DNA of 64,000 nucleotides from Desulfocarbo indianensis (GCA_001184205.1 LBMP01000005.1:124001-188000); one strand, 5' to 3'; counted from the first letter of the stretch, positions 1-9,012 are shown. Numbers and translations are program-made. Notes: generated from the sequence alone by a model not told the origin.

Positions 1-2259
1 GCCCCTTCCAAAGCGCTGGGAGCCGAAAAGTACGCGGTGGACCATTACGGCGAGGGGCTCTTGTGGGCCGGCGTCAAGCGGGCCGGCGTGCCCCATGCCA
101 AGTTGCGCTCGGTTCGGGTGGAGGCCGCCAGACGGGAGCCCGGCGTGTTGGCGGTGCTCACGGCCGGCGACGTGCCGGGCCCCAACCGGCAGGGCGTGGT
201 CCGCGACGACCAGCCCGTGTTGGTGGAGGACAAGATTCGGCATTGCGGCGACGGGGTGGCCCTGGTGGTGGCCGAATCCCGGGAGGCCCTGGCCCGCGGA
301 CTGGCCGCCATAAGCCTGGATATAACCGAGCTGCCGGGGGTCTTCGACCCCGAGGAGGCCCTGGCGCCCGGCGCGCCGCTTTTGCACGAGGACCACCCCG
401 GCGGCAATCTGCTCCTGGAGGGCCGCCTGCAAAAAGGGCGCGGCGCGGCCGCCCTGGCCGATTGCCCTTTCGTGGCGGAAGCCGTCTGGGAACTGCCCCG
501 CCAGGAACACGCCTATCTGGAGACGGAAAACGGCTGGGCCCGGCTGGATGAAAGCGGCGCGATTCAGGTGATCGTCTCCACCCAAACCCCCCATCGCGAC
601 CGGCTGGAGGTGGCCCGGGCCCTGGCCCTGGACCCCGCCCGCATCCACCTGCGCGCGCCTTATTGCGGCGGCGCTTTCGGGGGCAAGGACGGGGTGACCG
701 TGCAGAGCCTGCTGGTTCTGGCTGCCATGGCTTTTCCGGGTCGCCCCATCAAAATGTGGTGGAGCCGCGAGGAGAGCATGATAGCCGGGGCCAAGCGCCA
801 CCCGGCCCGGCTGCATTACCGCCTGGGCGCGGACCGGGAGGGCAGGCTCAAGGCTCTCGCGGCCCGGCTGGTTTACGATACCGGCCCCTATGATCATCTG
901 GGCGGGGTGGTGGCCGCCCTGGGCCTGGAGCACGCGGGCGGACCCTATCGCATCCCCCACGTTGAGCTGCTATCCCAGGCGGTCTACACCAACAACCCCA
1001 TCGGCGGCCCCTTCCGGGGATTCGGCGTGCCCCAGGCCCTGGCGGGCATGGAGCTCACCATGGACCTCCTGGCCGGCAAGTTGGGCATGGACCCCCTGGA
1101 GCTGCGGCAACGCAACCTGGCCGGGCCGGCGGACGCCTCGCCGGCCGGGGTGAAGCTCGCCGGGGTGGAGGGCCTGCGCGGCTGCCTGGACGCCCTGGCC
1201 GGGCACGACCTCTGGCGCAAGCGCGCGGCCTGGCAGAGCCAGGCGGGGCCCCACAAGCGCCGGGCCGTGGGCCTGTCCGCCCTCCTGCACGCCATGGGCT
1301 ATGGGCCGGTGATTCCCGACGAGGCCAGGGCCCGCCTGGTCATGCTGGCCGACGGCCGCTTCCGGGTCTATTCCGGGGTGGTGGACATGGGCCAGGGCAA
1401 CGCCAGCACCTTTGTGCAGATCGCGGCCGAGGTCCTGGAGCAGCCGGCCCATTGCTTTGAGCTGCGCCAGCCCGACACCGACGAAGTCATGTCCAGCGGC
1501 TCCTCCTCGGCCAGCCGCACCACCTACACCTATGGCAACGCGATTTTGGCCGCCGCCCAGATATTGCGCGCCCGCATATTGCGGGAGGCGGCCGCGATCC
1601 TGGGCCCCCGCGTCAAGCCCGGCGATCTGCGGCTGGCGCCCGGCGAGGCGGTCCATCCCGGTCTTGACGCCAAGGTGCCCCTGAGACAGGTGGCGGAGCG
1701 GCTTTCCGTGGAACGGCGCGAAGCCGAGTATCACTACGTGGCCCCCACCACCCAGGAGCCCAAAGCGCCCGATCAAACCCTGGCCCTGCACGGGTTTCCC
1801 CACGCGGTTTATTCCTATGCCGCCCACTTGGCCGCGGTGGAGGTGGACGAGCTGACCGGCAAGGTGGAGGTCCTGGGCTACGTGGCGGTTTCCGATTGCG
1901 GAAGGGTGCTCAACGCGCAGCTTTTGGAGCAGCAGATGCAGGGCGCCATCATCCAAGGCCTGGGCTACGCCTTGTTCGAGGATTTCGCCGCGCCGCGGGG
2001 CCGCAGCCTGACCCCGGACCTGGCCACCTACATAATCCCCAGCAGCCTTGACGCGCCCGCCATGGAAAACATCTTCTTGCAGAGCAAGGACGCCTCCAGC
2101 CCCCTGGGCATGCGCGGCGCCGGCGAGATCGGCATAAACGGCCCCCTGCCCGCCATCGGCAACGCCGTGGCCCGGGCCTGCGGCATTGCCCCGCGCCGCT
2201 TTCCCCTCACCCCGGAGCGGGTGCTGACCGCCCTGGGGCAGTTAGGCGATCGCCCATGA
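1..2259 (+). CDS. Xanthine dehydrogenase-family molybdopterin-binding subunit (5' partial)
   Basis: This is the large catalytic subunit of a molybdenum hydroxylase, which oxidises a heterocycle or aldehyde at the Mo-pterin centre. The reading frame is open from base 1, and the upstream residues look like the usual N-terminus of the family, so the gene starts outside the window; a GTG at 37 is only an internal candidate. Visible family marks are GGAFGGK (about residue 222), FRGFG (about 340), MGQGN near the middle, a Ser-rich SSSASRTTY stretch, and near the C-terminus GAGEIG with the expected active-site Glu. The stop overlaps the next gene's ATG (ATGA), and the 2Fe-2S and FAD subunits follow, so all three form one operon. 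The substrate cannot be told from the sequence. Confidence 0.93.
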   Translation, partial: APSKALGAEKYAVDHYGEGLLWAGVKRAGVPHAKLRSVRVEAARREPGVLAVLTAGDVPGPNRQGVVRDDQPVLVEDKIRHCGDGVALVVAESREALARGLAAISLDITELPGVFDPEEALAPGAPLLHEDHPGGNLLLEGRLQKGRGAAALADCPFVAEAVWELPRQEHAYLETENGWARLDESGAIQVIVSTQTPHRDRLEVARALALDPARIHLRAPYCGGAFGGKDGVTVQSLLVLAAMAFPGRPIKMWWSREESMIAGAKRHPARLHYRLGADREGRLKALAARLVYDTGPYDHLGGVVAALGLEHAGGPYRIPHVELLSQAVYTNNPIGGPFRGFGVPQALAGMELTMDLLAGKLGMDPLELRQRNLAGPADASPAGVKLAGVEGLRGCLDALAGHDLWRKRAAWQSQAGPHKRRAVGLSALLHAMGYGPVIPDEARARLVMLADGRFRVYSGVVDMGQGNASTFVQIAAEVLEQPAHCFELRQPDTDEVMSSGSSSASRTTYTYGNAILAAAQILRARILREAAAILGPRVKPGDLRLAPGEAVHPGLDAKVPLRQVAERLSVERREAEYHYVAPTTQEPKAPDQTLALHGFPHAVYSYAAHLAAVEVDELTGKVEVLGYVAVSDCGRVLNAQLLEQQMQGAIIQGLGYALFEDFAAPRGRSLTPDLATYIIPSSLDAPAMENIFLQSKDASSPLGMRGAGEIGINGPLPAIGNAVARACGIAPRRFPLTPERVLTALGQLGDRP

Positions 2260-2729
2260 TACGGCTCACTTTCTCGCTCAACGGCCGGCCCGTGCGATTG
2301 CGGACCGCGGCGGACAAGCGCCTGGTGGACCTGCTGCGCCAGGATTTGGGGCTGACCGGCACCAAGGAGGCCTGCGGCGCGGGGGAATGCGGGGCCTGCA
2401 CCGTGCTGATGGACGGCGAGCCCCGTTTGTCCTGCCTCACCTTGGCCGCCCAGGCCGAGGGCCGGGAGCTCACCACTATCGAAGGGCTGGCCCCGGCCGG
2501 GGAACTGCATCCCGTGCAACGCGCCTTCGTGGAACGCGGCGCGGTGCAATGCGGCTTTTGCACGCCGGGCATGGCCTTGAGCGCGGCGGCGCTTTTGGCC
2601 CGCAATCCCTCGCCCTCGGCCCAGGAGACGCGCCAGGCCCTGGCGGGCAATCTGTGCCGCTGCACGGGCTACCAGAAAATCGTGGAAGCGATACAGGCGG
2701 CGGCGGCCGCCCTGGAGGCCGAGCCATGA
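2256..2729 (+). CDS. 2Fe-2S subunit of the molybdenum hydroxylase
   Basis: The 157-residue small subunit carries two [2Fe-2S] clusters that pass electrons from the Mo site to FAD. The N-terminal plant-ferredoxin-type domain has CGAGECGACTV (about residues 43-53) with a fourth Cys near 63. The C-terminal helical domain has CGFCTPGM (about 100) and the NLCRCTGY pair (about 135). Length is normal for the CoxS/XdhC-like family. It overlaps the genes on both sides by ATGA, a sign of translational coupling. All expected cluster cysteines are present. Confidence 0.95.
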   Translation: MIRLTFSLNGRPVRLRTAADKRLVDLLRQDLGLTGTKEACGAGECGACTVLMDGEPRLSCLTLAAQAEGRELTTIEGLAPAGELHPVQRAFVERGAVQCGFCTPGMALSAAALLARNPSPSAQETRQALAGNLCRCTGYQKIVEAIQAAAAALEAEP

Positions 2730-3565
2730 GCCGGGTGGCCCTGCCCCGCGACCTGGGCGAGCTTTGGCAAGAGATGGACCGCGCGCCGCAGGCCATGCTT
2801 TATGCCGGCGGCACCGATCTCCTGGTGCGGCGGCGCTCGCGGCCCCAACCGGAGAGCCCGCTGATCTGCCTGGAGCGCGTGGAGGAGCTGAAGCGCCTGG
2901 AGCTGCGCGGCGATCAGATATACCTGGGCGCGGGTTGCACCCACAGCCGCCTTTTGGCCTCCGACCTGGTGCGCCAGCGGCTGCCCATCCTGGCCCGGGC
3001 CCTGGCGGTCCTGGGTTCTCCCCTGGTGCGCAACATGGGCACCCTGGGGGGCAACCTGGCCACGGCCTCGCCCGCCGGCGACACCCTGCCTCCCTTGTAC
3101 GCCCTGGGGGCCTGGGTGGAGTTGGCCTCCCCCTGCCGCGTAAAAAGGCTGCCGCTTTGCGATTTCATTTTGGGGCCGGGGCGCACGGCCTTGCGGCCCG
3201 GCGAAATCATCTTGGGGGTGGCGGTGCCCGTGCCGCTCCAGGGAGCCAGGCACCATTTCGAAAAAGTGGGGCAACGCGCCGCCCTGGCCATCTCCATCGC
3301 CAGCCTGGCGGCCCTCATCGAAACGGAGGCCTCCGGCCTGGTGCGGCGCGCCCATCTGGCCTGGGGCAGCCTGGGGCCCAGGGTGGTCACCTGCCCCGCC
3401 GCGGAACAGGCCCTGGAAGGCGGCGGCCTCAACCGGGAGAGCCTGAGCCGGGCCGCCCGCCTGGCGCGGGAGGCGGTGAGCCCCATTGACGACCAACGGG
3501 CCAGCGCGGCCTACCGCCGCCGGGTGGCGGGCAACCTGCTTCTGCGCCTGGCCGACCCCGCCTAG
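2726..3565 (+). CDS. FAD-binding subunit of the molybdenum hydroxylase
   Basis: This 279-residue protein is the medium, CoxM-like flavin subunit, which takes electrons from the 2Fe-2S subunit and hands them to an external acceptor. It shows the FAD-binding motifs YAGGTDLL near residue 30 and NMGTLGGNLATASPAGD near residue 105, and a C-terminal domain ending in the usual RRRVAGNLLLRL. The ATG at 2726 overlaps the previous stop (ATGA) and is preferred to any further upstream start. The gene order Mo, 2Fe-2S, FAD is one of the common orders. No maturation factor (XdhC type) follows; the operon seems to end here. Confidence 0.94.
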   Translation: MSRVALPRDLGELWQEMDRAPQAMLYAGGTDLLVRRRSRPQPESPLICLERVEELKRLELRGDQIYLGAGCTHSRLLASDLVRQRLPILARALAVLGSPLVRNMGTLGGNLATASPAGDTLPPLYALGAWVELASPCRVKRLPLCDFILGPGRTALRPGEIILGVAVPVPLQGARHHFEKVGQRAALAISIASLAALIETEASGLVRRAHLAWGSLGPRVVTCPAAEQALEGGGLNRESLSRAARLAREAVSPIDDQRASAAYRRRVAGNLLLRLADPA

Positions 3566-3709
3566 TTCATTCAGCGCCGCTTTTGGCGCGGCTTGCCGAG
3601 GTCGCTTCTCGGGGCGCGGCCGGCGAGGCGATTCCCTACTGGCGATTGTCAGTCCCCCACCGGCTGAGGCACAATATACCTATAGGCGCTGGGTGCTGGG
3701 GGCAGTAGT

Positions 3710-3775
3710 TGCCTGGCGCCGAAAGGACTCCTAGCTTCGTTGCAAACGTAATCCCCGCCAACGAAGCGCCAGGCA
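3710..3775 (+). promoter_or_regulatory. Nested inverted repeat in the leader of the response-regulator gene
   Basis: A 9-bp perfect inverted repeat (GCTTCGTTG at 3734-3742 with CAACGAAGC at 3759-3767) lies inside an outer 8-bp pair (TGCCTGGC at 3710-3717 with GCCAGGCA at 3768-3775). The two 3' arms are contiguous, while the 5' arms are separated by 16 nt. The outer 3' arm can also pair with CTGGC just downstream (about 3783). It lies about 40 nt before the response-regulator start. It could be an RNA leader switch or a DNA operator; no known riboswitch consensus was recognised. Confidence 0.5.
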
Positions 3776-3812
3776 GGCGGCGCTGGCCGCATGCCATTAA
3801 GGATGCCAAGCC

Positions 3813-4286
3813 ATGTCCCGTGGTCTCGACCTGATAATCCTGGACGACGACGTAGAGTTGAGCGGCCTGCTCAAGCAAATGGTGGAAATCTTTTATCACT
3901 GGGGTGAGATACACGTTTTCAACGACGCGCTTTCGGCCAAGCGCTTCTGCTTCGACCGGGGAAGCTCGGTGGCGGTGTTCATCATCGACGTGTTCTTGGG
4001 CGACTTCACGGCCTTTGACTTCATCGAGTCCATCAAGGTGCATTACCCCATGGTGGCGGAGGACTCCATAATCGTCACCGGCCAGGCCAGCGAAGAGGTG
4101 GTCAACGCCTGCCTGGCCAGCGACGTGAACTATCTCCTGGAAAAACCGATCAAGTACTATGTCCTGCAGTTCGCCATCAGGGCCATCGCCAACAAATATC
4201 TGCGCTTCGCCCGGCAGCTCCGGCACGATCCCGACTTCGCCCTGCAAGTGGACCAGTTGAAGCCGCCCGCCGCGGATCGGGCCTGA
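3813..4286 (+). CDS. Single-domain response regulator (CheY-like receiver)
   Basis: This 157-residue protein is a lone receiver domain. The acidic triad LDDD is at residues 10-13, the phospho-acceptor Asp is in FIIDVFLGD (about 53), the switch Thr/Gly pair is in VTGQAS (about 92) and the conserved Lys is in LEKPI (about 113). All catalytic residues are therefore present. The roughly 35 residues after the receiver have no recognisable output domain, so it probably works by protein contact in a phosphorelay or at the motor. It precedes a convergently oriented chemoreceptor and lies near motAB, which suggests a chemotaxis or biofilm role. No obvious Shine-Dalgarno lies before the ATG; the structured leader is upstream. 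Confidence 0.85.
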   Translation: MSRGLDLIILDDDVELSGLLKQMVEIFYHWGEIHVFNDALSAKRFCFDRGSSVAVFIIDVFLGDFTAFDFIESIKVHYPMVAEDSIIVTGQASEEVVNACLASDVNYLLEKPIKYYVLQFAIRAIANKYLRFARQLRHDPDFALQVDQLKPPAADRA

Positions 4287-4346
4287 TCCGCTCCTCAGCG
4301 GAAGAGCGGCGGGAGCGCCCCCCGCGCCGGCCCCTTGACCGGGCCG

Positions 4347-6332
4347 CTAAAAATCGCTGGACTCGTCATCCCCCAGGGGTATCAATTCCTCGGGCTTGAC
4401 TTCAGGGGCGGGCGGCTTGGCCTTGCCGGCCTGCCGTTGGCTGTTCGCGGCGGCCGGCGGCGGCAGCAATTCCCGCCCTGGGCTTTTAGGGGTGGCCGGT
4501 CCGGCGTTCCCGCCGCGGCCCTCCACCAGCGCCACCAGGTCCTGCACCAGCGACTCCATGGTGACCGCCTGGGCCGACAACTCCTGGCTGGCCGCCGCGC
4601 CCTGCTCGGCGTTGGCCGCGTTGCTCTGGGTCACCTTGTCGATCTGGCCCAGGGCGTTGTTCACTTGGGCGAACCCCTGGGCCTGCTCGGCCGAAGCCTT
4701 GGCTATCTCCTCCACCAGCTCCGCCACCCGGCGGGTGCGCTCGGCCACCCCCTTGAAATCCTGGTTGCTCTGGGCCACCAGTTGGGAGCCCCGCTTGGTT
4801 TTCTCCACCGTGCCCTGGATCAGGGCGGCGATGTTTTTCGCCGCCTCGGCCGCGCGCAGGGCCAGGCTGCGCACCTCGTCGGCCACCACCGCGAAGCCGG
4901 CTCCCGCCTCGCCGGCCCTGGCCGCCTCCACCGCGGCGTTTAAGGCCAACAGATTGGTCTGAAAAGCTATCTCGTCTATGGTCTTGATGATGCCGGCGGT
5001 TTCCTCGCTGGCCTGGTTTATCTGCTCCATGGAGTCCACCAGCTCCGCCATGGAGTGATCGGCCCTTTCCACCGCCTGGTTGCCCTCTTGCGAGAGACCC
5101 CGCGCCTGGCCCGCGTTTTCCGCGTTTTGCCTGGTCATGGAAGACAGCTCCTCCATGGAGGCGCTGGTTTCCTCCAGAGATGACGCCTGCTCAGATCCGC
5201 CCTGGGCCAGGGCTTGGCTGCTGTCCGACACCTGCCCGGCCGCCGCCGCCACCTGTTGCGCGCCGTGGGTCAAATCCTCGATGATGCGTTTCACCGGCCT
5301 GGTGATGCCCCGGGCCAGGACAAAGCCCAAAACCAGGCCCACGGCCACGGCGGCCAGGCCTATCAGCGTTATAAGCCAGCGGCTGGTCTGGACCGCCTCC
5401 TGGTAAGCCCTCATGGCCCCGCGGGATTCCTGGCTCAGGGACTCCACCAGCTTGCCGGCCGCCTGTTCGATGTTGGTCAGATGCTCATCGGACTGGGCGT
5501 CCAGCTTGCCGATCATCCCCTTTTTTTGGCGCCCCACCGCCGGCAGCACCTTTTCGCGGAATACGGTGTCGAAAGACTCATAGGCCTGGCTCATATTCTT
5601 AAAAAAGCCCTTTTCCTCCTCGCTGGCCAGGGCCTTGACCACCTGGTCCTTGGCCTGGTCCCATTGGGCTTGGGCCTGATCGTAGTCTTTGACCGCCGCC
5701 AGGTCCCGGCTGATGATCACCCTGGCCAAGGCCTTGTATTGCTTCAGGGTCCAGAACAAGAGCTGGTTTACGGCGTCAAGCTGCCCGGCCTGGTCGATGA
5801 CTTTTCCGTATTCGCCGGCCATCACGGATATTCGTAAGCGCCGCCGCATGATTTCGGCGATCTTGCCGGCGTTTTGCTCCACCCGCTTTATGAGGGAGGC
5901 GCTTTCGCCATCGGCCTTGGCCAGCGTTTCCTGTAACTGATAACTGATTTCCGGCACCACGCCCTGCTTGAATACCTTGAGGAACTGCTCCTGGTCCGAT
6001 TCCATTGCCTGGACCAGACGCTTTTTCTCCTCGCTGTCGGCTGTTTTCCTGACCTGCCCCAGGCTTTTTTGGAACTGGGCGGCGCTGCTATCGAATTCCT
6101 CTATGGCGTCCAGCCGGCGGTTGACCATGAGGTCCACCTGGTCCTGATACTGCTTCATGGCCCAGAAAGCGCTGTCGCGGGCCGGGCCCGCATCGGACAA
6201 GAGCCGGACGCTCAGGTCGGCGGCCTGGTTGACCCGGCTTAAGGCCCAGAAGGACACCGCGCCCAAAGCGATGAGCATTAAGAGCATCACCGCGGCCAAT
6301 CCCATGATTTTCGCGTTCAAGGTCAAGCGCAT
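4347..6332 (-). CDS. Methyl-accepting chemotaxis protein with duplicated sensor module
   Basis: The 661-residue chemoreceptor has TM1 at about 8-28, a periplasmic sensor at about 30-315, TM2 at about 319-341, a HAMP-like linker and a signalling domain. The CheA/CheW contact tip is clear ([20 protein letters not shown]). The sensor contains two similar halves: AFWAMKQY at about 55 matches LFWTLKQY at about 192, and further EEK and VF..GVVP/VF..KVLP matches follow, as in helical-bimodular sensors. The start is the ATG at 6332, which has a GGGGAG site 8 nt upstream and is followed by a typical MRLTLNAKI; a longer in-frame extension was rejected. The C-terminus ends in DDESSDF, without a clear CheR-docking pentapeptide. 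Confidence 0.93.
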   Translation of the reverse strand: MRLTLNAKIMGLAAVMLLMLIALGAVSFWALSRVNQAADLSVRLLSDAGPARDSAFWAMKQYQDQVDLMVNRRLDAIEEFDSSAAQFQKSLGQVRKTADSEEKKRLVQAMESDQEQFLKVFKQGVVPEISYQLQETLAKADGESASLIKRVEQNAGKIAEIMRRRLRISVMAGEYGKVIDQAGQLDAVNQLLFWTLKQYKALARVIISRDLAAVKDYDQAQAQWDQAKDQVVKALASEEEKGFFKNMSQAYESFDTVFREKVLPAVGRQKKGMIGKLDAQSDEHLTNIEQAAGKLVESLSQESRGAMRAYQEAVQTSRWLITLIGLAAVAVGLVLGFVLARGITRPVKRIIEDLTHGAQQVAAAAGQVSDSSQALAQGGSEQASSLEETSASMEELSSMTRQNAENAGQARGLSQEGNQAVERADHSMAELVDSMEQINQASEETAGIIKTIDEIAFQTNLLALNAAVEAARAGEAGAGFAVVADEVRSLALRAAEAAKNIAALIQGTVEKTKRGSQLVAQSNQDFKGVAERTRRVAELVEEIAKASAEQAQGFAQVNNALGQIDKVTQSNAANAEQGAAASQELSAQAVTMESLVQDLVALVEGRGGNAGPATPKSPGRELLPPPAAANSQRQAGKAKPPAPEVKPEELIPLGDDESSDF

Positions 6333-6482
6333 GAAGCTATCTCCCCGTGAGGCATGAGTGTTTTCATACGGGGCAGCCTCAAATGAGGCATTCGGATCAG
6401 GGATGGAAGGATCGAGCGGGGAAGATGCCTGACCTGAGGAGGGTGACAAACGGCTGGTTTAAACGTCCCACAAATGGCGCGC

Positions 6483-6517
6483 CCGTGTCACTCCCTTTAT
6501 TGACACGGCATTTTTTT
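6483..6517 (+). terminator. Rho-independent terminator-like hairpin on the plus strand
   Basis: A perfect 8-bp stem (CCGTGTCA at 6483-6490, TGACACGG at 6501-6508) with a 10-nt loop is followed by CA and seven T on the plus strand. No plus-strand gene precedes it; it lies between motB and the divergently placed chemoreceptor promoter region. On the minus strand the A-run comes before the stem, so it is not a good terminator for motB. It could end an unannotated plus-strand transcript. Confidence 0.5.
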
Positions 6518-6605
6518 ATTAAAAGCGTGAAACCCGGCGCCGGCAAGCGCCCAAGGGGGCGGCATGGGCTGAAAACGCATCAATCCCGCAGACGGCGATT
6601 CGCCC

Positions 6606-7355
6606 TCAAGCCCCTCCCACCCGCAACGGCTTTTTGGTGAAAACGAATTCCACCCGGCGGTTCTTGTTGCGGCCTTCCTCGTCGGAATTGGAGGCGATGG
6701 GATAGTTGGAGGAATAACCCACGGCGGCCACCCTGCGGGTGGGCACTCCCAATTGCACCAGATAGCGCAACACCGAGGAGGCGCGGGACCCGCTCAATTC
6801 CCAGTTGGAGGGGTACCTGCTGGTCGCTATGGGCTGGTTGTCGGTATGCCCCTCCACGGTCAGGTAGTAATTGAATTTTTCCATGACCTTGCTCACGCTT
6901 TCCAGGAGCTTGTGGGCCGAGGCCCGCACCTCGGCCTGACCGGGCTCGAAAAGCAACTGCCCCTTGACCCGCATGCGGACTCCGCGGGGCCCGCTTTTTA
7001 TCTCCACCGCGTTGCCCAGGCCCGCCGCGTTGACCAGGTTCTGCACCTGATCGGCCATGGCCGCCGCGTCGGAGGCGTCCCTGGCGTCTTGCACCGAAGG
7101 CTCCGGCATGGAGGGCTGCACCATCAAGGTGCGCGTCGGCTGGGGCTTCACCTCGGGCAGCACCGGCTGAAACTTGCCGATCTCCTGGAACTGCACGCCG
7201 AAGGCGTTCTTGACCGAGCCCAGCATGTCCTGGAATTTTTTCACGTCCATGTTGGCGAAGGTAAGGAGCAGCACGAAGAAAGTGAGCAACAGGGTGCACA
7301 TGTCCGCGAAGGTCCCCATCCAGGGGGGCAGGCCTTTTTTTATCTTCCTGGCCAC
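6606..7355 (-). CDS. motB: MotB-type flagellar stator protein (OmpA domain)
   Basis: This is the 249-residue stator subunit that anchors the motor to peptidoglycan and carries the proton/sodium-binding Asp. A single N-terminal TM (about residues 14-33) contains the conserved Asp in GTFADMCTLLLTFF. The C-terminal OmpA/MotB domain shows VEGHTDNQPI, LSGSRASSVLRYL and NKNRRVEF, the expected peptidoglycan-binding residues. The GTG start overlaps the motA stop by one base (TAGTG), so expression is coupled. It works with MotA. No flagellar structural genes are in the window. Confidence 0.93.
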   Translation of the reverse strand: MARKIKKGLPPWMGTFADMCTLLLTFFVLLLTFANMDVKKFQDMLGSVKNAFGVQFQEIGKFQPVLPEVKPQPTRTLMVQPSMPEPSVQDARDASDAAAMADQVQNLVNAAGLGNAVEIKSGPRGVRMRVKGQLLFEPGQAEVRASAHKLLESVSKVMEKFNYYLTVEGHTDNQPIATSRYPSNWELSGSRASSVLRYLVQLGVPTRRVAAVGYSSNYPIASNSDEEGRNKNRRVEFVFTKKPLRVGGA

Positions 7356-8140
7356 TAGCCGCCCTTCTTCTTGGCGCGGGCCTTGGATTGCAGCTCTGCC
7401 CTATCCTCGGAGGGCATGAAGCCCACCAGGCGCTGTTGGATGGCCCGGGGGTTCTCGTTGCGGGCCATGCCCAAGGCGCCTTCCAGGATCAGCCGGTGAT
7501 CCTGGGCCTCGCGTTCGCTGCGCTCTTCCAGCTTGGCGGCGCTGGGCGATAGCAATAGGTTGGCCCAAAGGGCTCCATAGAGGGTGGTGAGCAGGGCCAC
7601 CGCCATGGCCGGGCCGATGGCCGAGGGATCGCTCAAGTTCAAAAGCATGATGACCAGACCAATCAGGGTGCCGATCATTCCCCAGGCCGGAGCCAGGTCC
7701 GCCATTTTCTCCAGTATCTTGACAACCTCCTCGTGACGGGAAATGGTGGCTTCCAGCTCGATGGTCAGCACGTCGCGGATGGTGTCCACGTTCATGCCGT
7801 CGGCCACCAAATCGAAGGCGGTTTTCATGAATTGATTGCCGGCCTTGAATTTTTCCAAGGCCAGGGGTCCGTTGCGGCGCACCTCGTCGGAGGCCTTGAG
7901 TATCTCGCGCACCGTGCCCACATGGTCTATGCTGTGCTGGAAGAAAATGGAAATGGAGGCTTTCATGGCCCCCATCACCGATTTCATGGGGAAGGCCACC
8001 AAGGTGGCGGAGATGGTGCCTCCCACCACGATGAGGATGGAGGACACGTCGAAAAATGCCAGGAGGGATGCCTTGAGAAGGATGCTCACAAGCACCAGGA
8101 GCAGCCCCACCACGATCCCGATGATGGTCCCTAAGTCCAC
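7355..8140 (-). CDS. motA: MotA-type flagellar stator protein
   Basis: The 261-residue inner-membrane stator subunit has four TM segments: two near the N-terminus (about 5-24 and 30-50) and two after the cytoplasmic domain (about 150-170 and 178-200). The region around PAWGMIGTLIGLVIML is typical of MotA TM3. Family knowledge says that MotA and MotB form the ion channel driving rotation. The start is a GTG with GAGGAG 8 nt upstream. It sits 25 nt after the secreted protein at 8166-8900 and directly before motB, forming a three-gene operon. Confidence 0.93.
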   Translation of the reverse strand: MDLGTIIGIVVGLLLVLVSILLKASLLAFFDVSSILIVVGGTISATLVAFPMKSVMGAMKASISIFFQHSIDHVGTVREILKASDEVRRNGPLALEKFKAGNQFMKTAFDLVADGMNVDTIRDVLTIELEATISRHEEVVKILEKMADLAPAWGMIGTLIGLVIMLLNLSDPSAIGPAMAVALLTTLYGALWANLLLSPSAAKLEERSEREAQDHRLILEGALGMARNENPRAIQQRLVGFMPSEDRAELQSKARAKKKGG

Positions 8141-8165
8141 TAAACAGCTCCTCGATTAGGCCAGG

Positions 8166-8900
8166 TTATTTGCTCTGGAGCAAATCGTCCAGGTTCACTT
8201 CCACTTCGCGACCTTCTTTTTCGTGGCCTTGGGCGGCAGGGGGCAGGCTGGGCGCGCCCATTCCCTGGCCGGAGCCCGCGCTGGGTGCGGGTGCGGGTCC
8301 GTCTCCGCCTCCCGCGGAGCTGCGGCCTTTTATCAAGCTGCCGCGCCCGATATCGCGGGCGGTATCCCAGGGATTGGCCGGAGCGGGGTCAAGGGCTCTT
8401 TCGTCACGGACGCCGACTATCAGGTCGTCGTCGGAAAAAAAGCGTTTATCAGGACCGGCCGACCGAATAGCATACACGAAATCATGCTTGCTAACCAACT
8501 CCACCCGCATGGCGTTTCCCCAGGCGTCGCGGTGCCTTTCGCGCAGGCCCGCCTTGGGCAGCTGGCCGCTGGCCGCCGCCTCGGCCTGGGCCTCGTTCTG
8601 CAAATCCACCATGCGCTTGCCGGTGTAGGAGGAAAGAGGATCGTCCAGGCTGAGGCCGTGGCGCATCATCTTTTTCTCCGCCTCTTTGTAGACCGGCGAG
8701 TTCTTGAATTCCTGGAGTTTCAGGGCCTCATGGCAGGCTTCCAGCTCGCGGCCCTGTTGCAAAAGTCTCTCGACCTTATTCCAGATGGCGGCTTCCACCA
8801 GGCCGGCCCAAACCGTTGGCGCGGCCCAGGCGCCCGCCAGGCAGAAGAATAGCAAGGCCAGCGAGGCAATCCGTCGCCCGCGAGCGGCAAATGCGTGCAT
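8166..8900 (-). CDS. Secreted protein with a pseudopilin GspG-like C-terminal motif
   Basis: The 244-residue protein has a signal peptide (hydrophobic stretch about residues 12-30, Ala-rich cleavage site). Its middle part, DAWGNAMRVE followed about 25 residues later by RSAGPDKRFFSDDDL, resembles the calcium-binding C-terminal loop of type II major pseudopilins (D-WGN ... S-G-D). A Gly/Pro/Ser-rich linker and an acidic tail (VNLDDLLQSK) follow. The N-terminus lacks a prepilin cleavage site and the Glu5 helix, so it is not a pilin. It is first in an operon with motA and motB. The start has GGGGGAG upstream. Function is unknown; a periplasmic partner of the stator is one possibility. Confidence 0.7.
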   Translation of the reverse strand: MHAFAARGRRIASLALLFFCLAGAWAAPTVWAGLVEAAIWNKVERLLQQGRELEACHEALKLQEFKNSPVYKEAEKKMMRHGLSLDDPLSSYTGKRMVDLQNEAQAEAAASGQLPKAGLRERHRDAWGNAMRVELVSKHDFVYAIRSAGPDKRFFSDDDLIVGVRDERALDPAPANPWDTARDIGRGSLIKGRSSAGGGDGPAPAPSAGSGQGMGAPSLPPAAQGHEKEGREVEVNLDDLLQSK

Positions 8901-8929
8901 GGCTCCCCCGTCCGTTGAAAACCCACTTG

Positions 8930-8971
8930 AATAGAGTTGTTAATTACCTAAATAGAGCTTTTAAATACCTA
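8930..8971. repeat. Tandem 21-bp imperfect direct repeat upstream of the motAB operon
   Basis: Two adjacent 21-bp units (8930-8950 and 8951-8971) both start AATAGAG and end in TACCTA, matching at 18 of 21 positions. The unit equals two helical turns, and the AT-rich block stands out in GC-rich DNA. It lies 30 nt upstream of the first gene of the secreted protein-motA-motB operon, so it may be the promoter or a double activator site. Confidence 0.55.
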
Positions 8972-8991
8972 GTTAGTATAATGGAATGTGT

Positions 8992-9012
8992 CGCCAAGCG
9001 CCAAGCGCCAAG
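8992..9012. repeat. Three tandem copies of CGCCAAG
   Basis: A short perfect 7-bp triplet repeat lies in the intergenic space between the motAB operon and the EI24 gene. It may be simple slippage. No function can be assigned. Confidence 0.6.

Noticed and set aside
6332-6449. Longer N-terminus of the chemoreceptor
   Set aside because: The extension is Pro/Ser-rich without a ribosome site; the ATG at 6332 has GGGGAG and starts right before TM1.
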